This document shows positions 8,521-16,759 of a stretch of 64,000 nt of DNA, one piece after another; the first letter of the stretch is position 1; every line of letters begins with the position of its first letter. Origin of the DNA: JAEUPI01 sp046348365 (GTDB lineage: Bacteria; Pseudomonadota; Gammaproteobacteria; Burkholderiales; Burkholderiaceae_C); assembly GCA_046348365.1 (NCBI GenBank), contig JAXMEL010000001.1, forward strand, positions 434,001-498,000, given 5' to 3'. The translations under genes and the position numbers were made by a program. The notes under the pieces were generated by a model, which searched no databases, was not told the DNA's origin, and worked only from the letters and a program-made list of their open reading frames with translations.

Positions 8521-9942
8521 ATGAACCTCGCCGATTCGCCGATCAAGGCCCAGCTCGACGCCGCGCTCGCCGCCCAGCGCGCGGCCTACCAGGCGCAGCC
8601 CGTGCCCAGCCGCGCCCAGCGCGTGGCCGACCTGCGCACGCTGCAGCGCTTCGTGCGCGAGAACAAGGACGCACTCGTCGACGCCATCAGCGCCGACTAC
8701 GGCCACCGCTCGCGCCACGAGACGCTGCTGGCCGAGGTGTTTCCGGTGGTCGACGGCATCGACCACGTGATCAAGCAGCTGCGCCGCTGGATGAAGCCGC
8801 AGCGCCGCGCGGTGGACCTGCGCAACTTCATGGGCGCGAGCAACCGCGTGATCCCGCAGCCGCTGGGCGTGGTGGGCGTGATCGTGCCGTGGAACTTCCC
8901 GCTCAACCTGAGCTTCATCCCGCTGACCTACATCTTCGCCGCCGGCAACCGCGCGATGGTCAAGCTGAGCGAGAACTCGCGCCACCTGGCGCGGCTGCTG
9001 ATCGAGAAGATGCCGGCGTACTTTCCGCCCGAGAAGCTGCAGTTCTTCGACGAGATCGGCGGCGTGGGCATCGAGTTCTCGAAGCTGCCGTTCGACCACC
9101 TGCTGTTCACCGGCAGCGGCACCACCGGCCGCTCGGTGATGAGCGCCGCGGCGCAGAACCTCACGCCGGTGACGCTCGAGCTCGGCGGCAAGGCGCCGGC
9201 CATCGTCTGCGACGACTATCCGCTGCGCACCGCGGCCGAGCGCATCCTGTTCGTCAAGTGCCTCAATGCCGGCCAGATCTGCACCACGGTGGACCATGTC
9301 TACCTGCCGGCGCAGCAGGTCGACGCGTTCGTGGCGCTGGCGCGCGAGATCGTGCCCCGGCGCTACCCGCGCATCGACACGCCCGACTACACCTCGATCA
9401 TCGACGCACGCGCCTTCGAGCGCCTGGTGCGCGCGCTCGACGAGGCGCGCGCGCGCGGCGCGAAGTTGGTGCAACTCGTCGACGGCCCGGCACACGACGC
9501 GGCCACGCGCAAGATCGCGCCCGTGCTGGTGCTCGACGCGCCGGCCGACTGCGAGCTGATGACGCGCGAGATCTTCGGGCCCATCCTTCCGATCGTGCCC
9601 TACACCTCGCTCGACGAGGTGATCCGGCGCATCAACGCCGGGCCGCGGCCGCTGGCGGTCTACCCGTTCAGCCACGACGGCGCGCGCGTGCAAACGATCC
9701 TCGATCGCGTGATGTCGGGCGGCGTGTCGGTGAACGATGCGCTGTTCCACGTCGGCCAGCACGACCTGCCGTTCGGCGGCGTGGGCGCGTCGGGCATGGG
9801 CCACTACCACGGCCGCGAGGGCTTCGAGACCTTCTCCAAGCTGCGCCCGGTGTTCTACCAGGCGCGCTTCTCGTCGCTGAAGTTCCTGTGGCCGCCGTAC
9901 GGCAAGTTCGCGGATCGGGTGCTGGCGTTTCTGATTCGGTGA
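8521..9942 (+). CDS. Aldehyde dehydrogenase, coniferyl-aldehyde dehydrogenase type
   Basis: The 473-residue protein is an NAD(P)-dependent aldehyde dehydrogenase. The general-base glutamate is E220 in VTLELGGKAP and the catalytic cysteine is C254 in NAGQICTT, 34 residues apart as expected. The short length and the C-terminal hydrophobic stretch with LRPVFYQARF resemble coniferyl-aldehyde dehydrogenases and class-3 fatty-aldehyde enzymes. It would oxidise an aromatic or alkyl aldehyde to the acid. A 150-base gap separates it from ubiX, so it may have its own promoter, but direction and context suggest it belongs to the same catabolic cluster. The aldehyde is unknown; a lignin-type phenylpropanoid is one possibility. 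Confidence 0.92.
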   Translation: MNLADSPIKAQLDAALAAQRAAYQAQPVPSRAQRVADLRTLQRFVRENKDALVDAISADYGHRSRHETLLAEVFPVVDGIDHVIKQLRRWMKPQRRAVDLRNFMGASNRVIPQPLGVVGVIVPWNFPLNLSFIPLTYIFAAGNRAMVKLSENSRHLARLLIEKMPAYFPPEKLQFFDEIGGVGIEFSKLPFDHLLFTGSGTTGRSVMSAAAQNLTPVTLELGGKAPAIVCDDYPLRTAAERILFVKCLNAGQICTTVDHVYLPAQQVDAFVALAREIVPRRYPRIDTPDYTSIIDARAFERLVRALDEARARGAKLVQLVDGPAHDAATRKIAPVLVLDAPADCELMTREIFGPILPIVPYTSLDEVIRRINAGPRPLAVYPFSHDGARVQTILDRVMSGGVSVNDALFHVGQHDLPFGGVGASGMGHYHGREGFETFSKLRPVFYQARFSSLKFLWPPYGKFADRVLAFLIR

Positions 9943-9954
9943 GGGCTGCGGGGA

Positions 9955-10043
9955 CCCCTCACCCCTGCCCTCTCCCCGCAAGCGGGGCGAGGGGGACTAC
10001 TCCGGCTCCCTCTCCCGCTTGCGGGAGAGGGTTGGGGTGAGGG
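9955..10043. repeat. Composite palindromic dispersed repeat (CCCTCACCCC ... GGGGTGAGGG)
   Basis: Two small hairpins sit inside a larger inverted repeat. The outer arms CCCTCACCCC (9956-9965) and GGGGTGAGGG (10034-10043) are complementary. The right-hand hairpin at 10008-10031 is perfect, with an 11-bp stem CCCTCTCCCGC and a 2-base loop; the left one at 9968-9993 is nearly perfect. A third copy of the same hairpin lies inside bkdA2 at 54386-54409, so this is a dispersed REP-like family. Here it lies between two genes whose 3' ends face each other and could also act as a bidirectional transcription stop, although no T-run follows. Confidence 0.85.
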
Positions 10044-10130
10044 CACGCGTGAGGGTCTGACACGTTCACCCGATGTTCCCGCCAAGCCGCGCGCCGCGCC
10101 ACCGGGTTGCCCTGGATGCGCTGCGGCGGC

Positions 10131-11009
10131 TCACGCGTCGAGCATCTGCATCGCCTGCACCAGGCTGCGCCGCATGCGCGACAGCGCGCCGGCGAGCATG
10201 CCGATCTCGTCGCGGCTCTTCGCGGCGAAGTCGGGGGCGTCGAACTCGCCGAGGCTGATGCGGTCGGCCAGCGCCGCGATCTTCACCACCGGGCGGATGA
10301 ACATCCACCACAGCAGCGCATTCATCGCCAGCGCGATGGCCAGCAGCACCGCGAGCAGCGAGCCGATGAAGGTGCGAAACGTTGCCTCGGCGCGCGCCAG
10401 CGCGTAGGTCTCGGGGATCTGCACGATCTGCGCGCCGATGATCTCGCCCACCTTCCAGCCGAAGCCGTTGGCCGCGCCGTACTTGGTGATCATCGTCGGC
10501 GGCGCGAGCTCGGCGGTGTCGTGGCAGCGCAGGCAGGCCGTGTTCGCCTTCAGCGGCTTGGCGACGAACAGCATGCGGCCGTTCGGCGCGTCGCGCTCAC
10601 CGTACATCGGCGGCTTGACGGTGCCGTTGCGAAACGCGCCGACGATGTCGCTCTCCCAGTCGACCGCGCGGTTGGCCGGGTTGGTCGGGTTCAGCGTCGC
10701 CTCGCGGTAGGCGAACTGCTTGTAGTCGGGGTTGGCCTCGCGCAGGATCCTCAACAGCTCGAGCGCCGAGAACGCCGACACCATCTCGGGCCTGAACTCG
10801 TAGCGGATCTGCGTCTCGAGCAGCGGCGCGATGTTGCGGCTGGTGTAGTCGCGCACCGCCAGCGCACTGTCGATCAGCAGCTTGGCGCTCTCGTAGATCT
10901 CTTCGCGGGCGTTGCGCTGCAGCAGCTCGCGCGAGACCTGCGCCGTGGCAGCCACCGCGATGGCAAACAACACGACCAGCACGAGGTTGAACTTGACGAG
11001 CAGCTTCAT
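10131..11009 (-). CDS. Membrane haem-binding sensor-like protein (DUF3365/Tll0287-like domain plus HAMP)
   Basis: The 292-residue protein has an N-terminal transmembrane helix (about 8-26), a periplasmic DUF3365-like domain with a c-type haem motif CLRCH (159-163), a second membrane helix (about 205-230) and a HAMP segment at the end. DUF3365 domains in known proteins bind haem and are found in redox or gas-sensing chemoreceptors and kinases. No methyl-accepting, kinase or GGDEF output domain follows the HAMP. It may therefore pass its signal to a separate partner, or be a shortened receptor. The start at 11009 is preferred to the upstream frame because GGAG precedes it and a clean membrane helix follows. 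The gene is divergent from the CoA transferase. Confidence 0.85.
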   Translation of the reverse strand: MKLLVKFNLVLVVLFAIAVAATAQVSRELLQRNAREEIYESAKLLIDSALAVRDYTSRNIAPLLETQIRYEFRPEMVSAFSALELLRILREANPDYKQFAYREATLNPTNPANRAVDWESDIVGAFRNGTVKPPMYGERDAPNGRMLFVAKPLKANTACLRCHDTAELAPPTMITKYGAANGFGWKVGEIIGAQIVQIPETYALARAEATFRTFIGSLLAVLLAIALAMNALLWWMFIRPVVKIAALADRISLGEFDAPDFAAKSRDEIGMLAGALSRMRRSLVQAMQMLDA

Positions 11010-11032
11010 GGTCGCTCCGGTGGACATGCACA

Positions 11033-12172
11033 ATGATCGGCATGAACCCCAAGCCGCTGGATGGCATCGTCGTCGTCGCGCTCGAGCAGGCGGTGGCGGC
11101 GCCGTACTGTTCGAGCCGCCTGGCCGATGCCGGCGCGCGCGTGATCAAGATCGAGCGGCCCGAGGGCGACTTCGCGCGCGGCTACGACCAGGCCGTGCAC
11201 GGCGAATCGTCGTACTTCGTGTGGATCAACCGCGGCAAGGAATCGCTCGCGCTCGACCTGCGCCGCGACGCCGACAAGGCCACGCTCGCCGGCCTGATCG
11301 CCGCGGCCGATGTGTTCGTGCAGAACCTCGCGCCCGGCGCGGCGGCGCGCCTGGGCTTCGGCTCCGATGCGCTGCGCCGCAAGCATCCGCGCCTGGTCAC
11401 CTGCGACATCTCGGGCTACGGCGAAGCGGGCCCGCTGCACACGCTGAAGGCCTACGACCTGCTGGTGCAGGCCGAGAGCGGCCTCGTCGCGGTGAGCGGC
11501 GCGCCGGGGCCGTGGGGCCGCATCGGCGTGTCGATCTGCGACATCGCGGCCGGCATGAACGCGCTGATCGGCATCCAGCAGGCGCTGCTGCAGCGCGAGC
11601 GCAGCGGGCGCGGCAGCGGCATCCGCGTGTCGTTGTTCGATTCGGCCGCCGAGCTGATGGCGGTGCCGTACCTGCAGGCGCGCTACGGCGCCGGCGCGCC
11701 CGAGCGCGTGGGCCTGCGGCACCCGAGCATCGCGCCGTATGGCGTGTTCACCTGCGCCGACGGGCGCGAGATCGTGCTCTCGATCCAGAACGAACGCGAG
11801 TGGGTGGCCTTCTGCGAGACCTTCTTGCGCCAGCCGGCCGTGGCCACCGACGCGCGCTTCGACAGCAACACGCGCCGCGTGCGCCACCGGGCCGAGTTGG
11901 AGGCGCTGATCCAGCAGGTGTTCTCGACGCTCGGCTATGCGCAGGCGGTGGAGCGCTTGGCCGCCGCGCAGACGGCCTACGGCGCCGTCAACGCCGTGCC
12001 CGACCTGATCGCGCACCCGCAGCTGCGCACGCGCGCGATGCGGGTGCACGGCCACAGCGTGCAGGTGCCGGCGCCGCCGATCATCACCGAATGGGACGAG
12101 GCCTCGTTCGCGCCGGTGCCGGCGATCGGCGAACACCGCGCGCTGCCGGGCGCGCCCGGCGAAGGCCACTGA
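11033..12172 (+). CDS. CaiB/BaiF family (class III) CoA transferase
   Basis: This 379-residue protein belongs to family III CoA transferases, which move CoA between carboxylic acids. The N-terminal LDGIVVVALEQAVAAPYCSSRLADAGARV fold start and WINRGKESLALDL are typical. The catalytic aspartate is predicted to be D142, in LKAYDLLVQAESG. The monomer is of normal length and would form interlocked dimers. It is a monocistronic gene by spacing and is divergently transcribed from the haem-sensor gene with only 23 bases between starts, so their promoters must overlap the coding starts. It could serve the aromatic/acid catabolic cluster upstream, but the orientation and the intervening gene make this a weak inference. 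Substrates are unknown. Confidence 0.93.
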   Translation: MIGMNPKPLDGIVVVALEQAVAAPYCSSRLADAGARVIKIERPEGDFARGYDQAVHGESSYFVWINRGKESLALDLRRDADKATLAGLIAAADVFVQNLAPGAAARLGFGSDALRRKHPRLVTCDISGYGEAGPLHTLKAYDLLVQAESGLVAVSGAPGPWGRIGVSICDIAAGMNALIGIQQALLQRERSGRGSGIRVSLFDSAAELMAVPYLQARYGAGAPERVGLRHPSIAPYGVFTCADGREIVLSIQNEREWVAFCETFLRQPAVATDARFDSNTRRVRHRAELEALIQQVFSTLGYAQAVERLAAAQTAYGAVNAVPDLIAHPQLRTRAMRVHGHSVQVPAPPIITEWDEASFAPVPAIGEHRALPGAPGEGH

Positions 12173-12190
12173 GCGCGCGGCCCGAGTGCG

Positions 12191-12634
12191 CTACACCCGC
12201 GCGATCGCCCGCGGCGCGCGGCGGTCTTCGTTCATCTTTGCGCGCAGGAACTCGGCATAGGCCATGTCCTCGTGCAGGATGTGATGGTTCAGCCACTGCT
12301 TCAGGAACTCGAGCAGCTCCTGCGCGACCTGCGGATCGCCGGCGACCACGCGCTGCGCGAAATCGTCGACCTTGCGCACGAGGTTGGCGTGGTAGGTCTG
12401 GTGCGCGTCGCGCTCCTCGTAGCCGTACTGGCGGAACAGCGCTTCCTCGAAGTTGAAGTGCATCTTCGTGTAGGTGCGCAGCGCAACCAGCAGCCCCTGC
12501 ACGCGGCTCGCCTGCTCGGCCGAGCCGAGCGCGCCGGCGAGCTGGTTGATGTAGTCGACCAGCACCTTGTGATGCCGGTCGATCGACGCGATGCCGACCG
12601 AGTACCGGTCTTCCCAAGCAAAGAACTGCGCCAT
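12191..12634 (-). CDS. Bacteriohemerythrin (non-haem di-iron oxygen-binding protein)
   Basis: The 147-residue single-domain hemerythrin shows all seven canonical di-iron ligands in order: H22, H59 and E63 (HFNFEE), H78 and H82 (HQTYH), H118 and D123 (HILHED). Such proteins reversibly bind O2 and are thought to sense, store or deliver oxygen in facultative or microaerophilic bacteria. No signal peptide is present, so it is cytoplasmic. The start at 12634 is preferred over an upstream in-frame ATG because a strong GGGAGG lies just before it. It converges with the CoA transferase, with 18 bases between stops. A role in oxygen supply to an oxygenase or in aerotaxis is possible but not shown. Confidence 0.93.
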   Translation of the reverse strand: MAQFFAWEDRYSVGIASIDRHHKVLVDYINQLAGALGSAEQASRVQGLLVALRTYTKMHFNFEEALFRQYGYEERDAHQTYHANLVRKVDDFAQRVVAGDPQVAQELLEFLKQWLNHHILHEDMAYAEFLRAKMNEDRRAPRAIARV

Positions 12635-12779
12635 GCCTGCCTCCCCCGTCACGCCTGCTTACAGCGAACGAAGACTACGGCCTGGCCCGGCGCAGCGCTG
12701 GCCATTGCGTCACGAACGGCCGGCCACCCCCCCGATCCTCGCAGCGGCGCCGGCGATGGATGTCACGCCCGGCGCGCGC

Positions 12780-14072
12780 TCACACCAGACTGCCGACGAG
12801 CATCGCGGCAACCGTTGCCGCCATCATGGCGGTGGCGAGCCAGCCCAGGCGCCGCAGGCGGCGGCCGATCACGTGCTCGCCCATCACCGCGGGGCTGGTG
12901 GCCAGCAGCATCGTCACCGCCATGATCGGCACCGCGATCACGCCGTTGATCACCGCCGACCAGAACAGCTCGCGCACCGGATCGGCCGGCGTGAAGCACA
13001 GCGCCAGCCCGCCCAGCGTGGCCGCCGCCACCACGCCGTAGAAGCCGCGGCCCTCGCCACGCTCGAACTTCAGGCTCAGGCTGCCCTGCCAGCCGGCCGC
13101 CTCGGCCACCGCATACGCGGCCGAGCCGGCCAGCACCGGCACCGCCAGCATGCCGGTGCCGATGATGCCGAGCGCGAACAGCAGAAACGCCGCGTCACCG
13201 GCCAGCGGGCGCAGCGCCTGCGCAGCCTGCGCCGAGGTGTCGATCGACGTGATGCCCGCCGCATGCAGCGTCGCCGCCGTGGCCAGGATGATGAAGAAGG
13301 CGATCGCGTTCGAAAACGTCATGCCGACCGACGTGTCCCACTTGATGCGCCGCAGGTGGTGGCGCACCTGCGCCGGCGTGTGCGGCTCGCCGGGGCCGGC
13401 ACGTTTGTCTTCCACCTCCTGCCCCGCCTGCCAGAAGAACAGGTAGGGGCTGATGGTGGTGCCGAACACGGCCACCACCGTGAGCAGCATGTCGCGGCCC
13501 GCCGGCAGCTGCGGGTGGACGGTGCGCCGCAGCACCTGCCACCAGTCGAGATGCAGCGTGAACACCACGGCCACGTACGACAGCAGCGCCAGCGTGAGCC
13601 ACTTCAGCCAGCGCACGTAGCTCTGGTAAGGCAGGAACACCTGCAGCACCAGGCTCGCGAGGCCGAAGGTCAACGCATACACATGAGGCGAGCCGCCGAA
13701 CAGCAGCCGCAGCGCCTCGGCCATCGCCGCGAGATCGGCCGCGATGTTGAGCGTGTTGGCGCCCAGCAGCAGCGCCACCACGGCCAGCAGCACCGGCCGT
13801 GGAAAGCGCCGCTTGATGTTGGCCGCCAGGCCATGCCCGGTGACATAGCCGATGCGCGCGCTGACGGTCTGGATCGCCGCCATCAACGGCAGCGTGACCA
13901 CCACGCTCCACAGCATCGAGTAGCCGAACTGCGCGCCGGCCTGCGAGTAGGTGGCGATGCCGCTCGGGTCATCGTCGGCGGCGCCGGTGACCAGCCCGGG
14001 GCCGAGGTCGCGCACGCGCTGCGCCCAGCGCCGCGGCCGGCCGAGATCGGTGGTGTGGGGGTTCACGGACAT
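12780..14072 (-). CDS. NRAMP-family-like divalent metal (Mn/Mg/Fe) transporter
   Basis: A 430-residue, roughly 11-helix membrane protein of the NRAMP superfamily (COG1914), expected to import divalent metal with protons. The first helix carries DDDPSGIATYSQAG (33-46) in place of the usual DPGN segment, and helix 6 carries TTISPYLFFW (205-214) where classical NRAMPs have a metal-binding Met in an MPH-type motif. It therefore belongs to a divergent clade, perhaps comparable to NRAMP-related magnesium transporters. The start at 14072 follows GAGG and gives the usual short cytoplasmic N-terminus. The upstream 195 bases separate it from the divergent LOG gene. The metal specificity is not predictable from these motifs. 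Confidence 0.88.
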   Translation of the reverse strand: MSVNPHTTDLGRPRRWAQRVRDLGPGLVTGAADDDPSGIATYSQAGAQFGYSMLWSVVVTLPLMAAIQTVSARIGYVTGHGLAANIKRRFPRPVLLAVVALLLGANTLNIAADLAAMAEALRLLFGGSPHVYALTFGLASLVLQVFLPYQSYVRWLKWLTLALLSYVAVVFTLHLDWWQVLRRTVHPQLPAGRDMLLTVVAVFGTTISPYLFFWQAGQEVEDKRAGPGEPHTPAQVRHHLRRIKWDTSVGMTFSNAIAFFIILATAATLHAAGITSIDTSAQAAQALRPLAGDAAFLLFALGIIGTGMLAVPVLAGSAAYAVAEAAGWQGSLSLKFERGEGRGFYGVVAAATLGGLALCFTPADPVRELFWSAVINGVIAVPIMAVTMLLATSPAVMGEHVIGRRLRRLGWLATAMMAATVAAMLVGSLV

Positions 14073-14268
14073 GGCGCCTCGCCGAGCGATGCTCGATCGA
14101 CAGACCGGCGAGTATCGTCGCTGGCCATGCACCGGCCGGCCCACGCCGCGCTGTGCCGCCGGCCGCGACACTGTGCACGCCGCGCCGTGGCCCGCGGCAC
14201 CACAGTGGCGGCCGCCCCGAGGGGTGAAGGGGTAAGCTGCGCTCCCCTTTCGCGTTGGCCCCTGCGAC

Positions 14269-15171
14269 ATGACCCATCACCACAGGCTCCACGAGCGCAA
14301 CTTTCCGTCGGCCCAGGAAGAGGCGCTCGTTGCGCCGCAGCCCTCGCGCTATGCCGGCCCCGAGAGCAGCTTCCGCCTCGCGTTCACCGACGAGCGCTTT
14401 CTGCTGCGCGAGGAGCTGCGCCCGGTGCGCATGCAGCTCGAGCTGCTGAAGGCCGAGATGGTGCAGCAGGAGCAGCACATCGAGTCGACGATCGTGCTCT
14501 TCGGCAGCGCGCGCATCGTGCCGCCCGAGGCGGCGCAGGCGCAGCTGCACGCGGCCGCCGCGAGCGGCGACGCCGCCGCGCTGCGCAGCGCCGAGGTCAT
14601 GCTCGAAATGAGCCGCTACTACGACGAGGCGCGCCGCTTCGCCGCGCTCGTCACCAAGCGCTCGAGCACGCTCGACACGCCGATCTACGTGGTCACCGGC
14701 GGCGGCCCCGGCATCATGGAGGCCGGCAACCGCGGCGCGTTCGACGTGGGCGGCCGCAGCATCGGGCTGAACATCGTGCTGCCGCACGAGCAGGCCCCTA
14801 ACCCCTACATCACGCCGGAGCTGTGCTTCCAGTTCCACTACTTCGCGCTGCGCAAGATGCACTTCGTGATGCGCTCGATCGCGCTCGTGTGCTTCCCCGG
14901 CGGCTTCGGCACGCTCGACGAGCTGTTCGAGACGATGACGCTGGTGCAGACGGGCAAGAGCCGCGCGCGGCCGATCCTGCTCTTCGGCCGCGCGTTCTGG
15001 GAGAAGCTCATCAACTTCCAGCACCTGGTGGACTGCGGCATGATCAGCGCGCCGGATCTGCGCCTGTTCCAGTACGTGGAGACCGCCGAGGAAGCGTGGG
15101 ACGTGCTGGCCAGCCACTACGGCTTCGACGCGCCGGCCACCGAGACGGGCGAGTTCGCCGACGATATTTGA
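14269..15171 (+). CDS. LOG-family protein (lysine-decarboxylase-like Rossmann fold; nucleotide phosphoribohydrolase)
   Basis: The 300-residue protein has the diagnostic PGGFGTLDE motif (210-218) and GGGPGIMEA (about 144-152) of the LOG/TIGR00730 family. Characterised members hydrolyse cytokinin riboside 5'-monophosphates or other nucleoside monophosphates at the N-glycosidic bond; the old name lysine decarboxylase is wrong. An N-terminal extension of about 90 residues, with a helical part rich in Glu and Gln, precedes the Rossmann core and is found in the longer bacterial branch. No signal sequence is present. It is transcribed divergently from the NRAMP gene. A function in nucleotide salvage is the most reasonable guess. 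Confidence 0.9.
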   Translation: MTHHHRLHERNFPSAQEEALVAPQPSRYAGPESSFRLAFTDERFLLREELRPVRMQLELLKAEMVQQEQHIESTIVLFGSARIVPPEAAQAQLHAAAASGDAAALRSAEVMLEMSRYYDEARRFAALVTKRSSTLDTPIYVVTGGGPGIMEAGNRGAFDVGGRSIGLNIVLPHEQAPNPYITPELCFQFHYFALRKMHFVMRSIALVCFPGGFGTLDELFETMTLVQTGKSRARPILLFGRAFWEKLINFQHLVDCGMISAPDLRLFQYVETAEEAWDVLASHYGFDAPATETGEFADDI

Positions 15172-15261
15172 GCTGGATCGAAGGGCTGACGCGCTGCAAG
15201 CGCTGACGCCGCGGCACCGCCGCCGGCCGCCGTTACGATGCGGCGGGGGCAGGAGGTGCGC

Positions 15262-16254
15262 GTGTCGCAGACGGAGAGGCTGTATCGGCTCAAGCGCTGG
15301 CTCGACGCCGGCCGCTGCCTGACCACGCCGTTCCTGCTCACCGCGCTGGAGGTATCGCCGGCGACGATCAAGCGCGACATCGCCCACCTGCGCAACCGCA
15401 TGAACGCCCCGATCGAGTTCGACCGGGAGCAAGGCGGCTACCGCCTGAATGCCGCGGCGCAACTGAGCGGCACGCAGTACGAGCTGCCGGGCCTGTGGTT
15501 CAGCGCCGACGAGATCCATGCGCTGCTGACGATGCAGCACCTGCTCGCAGGGCTCGATACCGGCGGCCTGCTCGGCCCGCACATCGCGCCGCTCGCCGAA
15601 CGCCTGAACACGCTGATCGCCAGCGGCGCGGTGCCCGCGCCCAAGGCGACGGCCGAGGTGGCGCGCCGCATCAAGCTGATCCCGCTCGGAGCGCGCGCGG
15701 TCGAGCTGCCGCACTTTCAGGCCGCGGGCACCGCGCTGTTGCAGCGCAAGCGGCTGCAGATCCGCTACCACGTGCGCAGCCGCAACGAGGCGGGCGAGCG
15801 CGAGGTGTCGCCGCAGCGCCTGGTGCACTACCGCGACAACTGGTATCTCGATGCCTGGTGCCACCTGAGGCGCGGGCTGCGCAGCTTTGCGGTCGACGCG
15901 ATCCGGGCGGCGACGGTGCTGGACAAGCCGGCCGTGAACGTGGGCGAGCGGCGGCTGAACGCCGAGCTGGGCAGCGGCTACGGCATCTTCGCCGGCCGCA
16001 AGCTCGCCTGGGCCACGCTGCGCTTCTCGCCCGAGCGCGCGCGCTGGGTCGCCCACGAAACCTGGCATCCGAAGCAGAAGGGCCGATTCGACAAGAACGG
16101 CAGCTACGTGCTGCGCCTGCCGTATGCCGACCCGCGCGAGCTGGTGATGGATGTGCTGCGGCATGTGCCGGAGGTGGAGGTGGTGGCGCCGGCCGAGCTG
16201 CGCGAGGCCGTGGCGAGCAAGTTGCGCGAGGCGGTTCGCAGGATCACGCCATGA
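15262..16254 (+). CDS. WYL-domain transcriptional regulator (YafY/PafC type)
   Basis: A winged-helix DNA-binding domain at residues 1-60 (RLYRLKRWLDAGRCLTT, then SPATIKRDIAHL) is followed by a WYL effector domain. That domain contains LVHYRDNWYLDAWCHLRRGLRSFAVD around 190-215 and ends with the WCX-like C-terminal part. Such proteins act as ligand-responsive regulators, often responding to nucleic acid or nucleotides, and can repress or activate neighbouring genes. The GTG at 15262 is chosen because AGGAGG lies just before it; an in-frame ATG at 15238 would add eight residues. It is 90 bases after the LOG gene. Its targets are unknown; the antitoxin genes downstream are one possibility. Confidence 0.88.
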   Translation: MSQTERLYRLKRWLDAGRCLTTPFLLTALEVSPATIKRDIAHLRNRMNAPIEFDREQGGYRLNAAAQLSGTQYELPGLWFSADEIHALLTMQHLLAGLDTGGLLGPHIAPLAERLNTLIASGAVPAPKATAEVARRIKLIPLGARAVELPHFQAAGTALLQRKRLQIRYHVRSRNEAGEREVSPQRLVHYRDNWYLDAWCHLRRGLRSFAVDAIRAATVLDKPAVNVGERRLNAELGSGYGIFAGRKLAWATLRFSPERARWVAHETWHPKQKGRFDKNGSYVLRLPYADPRELVMDVLRHVPEVEVVAPAELREAVASKLREAVRRITP

Positions 16255-16373
16255 GACTGCGCAGCGCGAGCTTCGCTGGCGGTCAGAAGCACATCGTGCT
16301 GAGGTCCAGCAGTGTGGACTCGAGCGGTACTTGATCTAAGCTCACCGTCACGCCCCGTCCAGAGGATGCCGTC

Positions 16374-16700
16374 ATGCATACCCTCACCGCCGAACAACTC
16401 AGCCAGCATCCGCAGGTATTGCTCGATGACGCCCAGCGTGGCGAACTCGCGCTGGTCACGCGCGACGGCAAGCCGGTGCTGCTGGCTGTGCCGATGGGCC
16501 AGGGCATCGCGTCGCAGCCAGTCCGCATCGAGTTGGCGGCTGCACTCTTCGACCACGAGCAGTGCAGTCTGGGCATGGCAGCCCGCATTGCCGGCCTGTC
16601 GTACAGCGAGATGATCGACGAGCTGGGTCGGCGCGACATCGCGGTCATCCGGCTTCAGCCCGGCGAGCTGGAACGCGAACTTGCGGCCTTCGGCGAATAG
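16374..16700 (+). CDS. Antitoxin-like protein: Phd/YefM-type N-terminus plus UPF0175 C-terminus
   Basis: The 108-residue protein has two parts. Residues 1-45 resemble the Phd/YefM DNA-binding fold (LTAEQLSQHPQVLLDDAQRG, then TRDGKPVLLAVP). Residues 50-105 match the UPF0175 helix-turn-helix family, with LGMAARIAGLSYSEMIDELG. UPF0175 proteins are usually antitoxins paired with a PIN-like toxin. No toxin gene follows: the next gene is another antitoxin-type protein (DUF433) 59 bases downstream. The combined architecture suggests a DNA-binding antitoxin or a stand-alone regulator. A weak inverted repeat (GTCCA at 16304, TGGAC at 16315) lies upstream and could be its operator. Confidence 0.82.
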   Translation: MHTLTAEQLSQHPQVLLDDAQRGELALVTRDGKPVLLAVPMGQGIASQPVRIELAAALFDHEQCSLGMAARIAGLSYSEMIDELGRRDIAVIRLQPGELERELAAFGE

Positions 16701-16759
16701 CTCGACCGAACCGGCACATGCCGGTGTACGCTGATCATCGAACCCGCGGAGGCAAAACC

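Noticed and set aside
14269..15171. Lysine decarboxylase
   Set aside because: The PGGxGTxxE motif marks LOG-type nucleotide phosphoribohydrolases; the decarboxylase label is an old annotation error.
16304..16319. Inverted repeat GTCCA/TGGAC as an operator of the UPF0175 gene
   Set aside because: The arms are only 5 bp and such matches are frequent by chance; it is mentioned with the gene but not listed as a feature.
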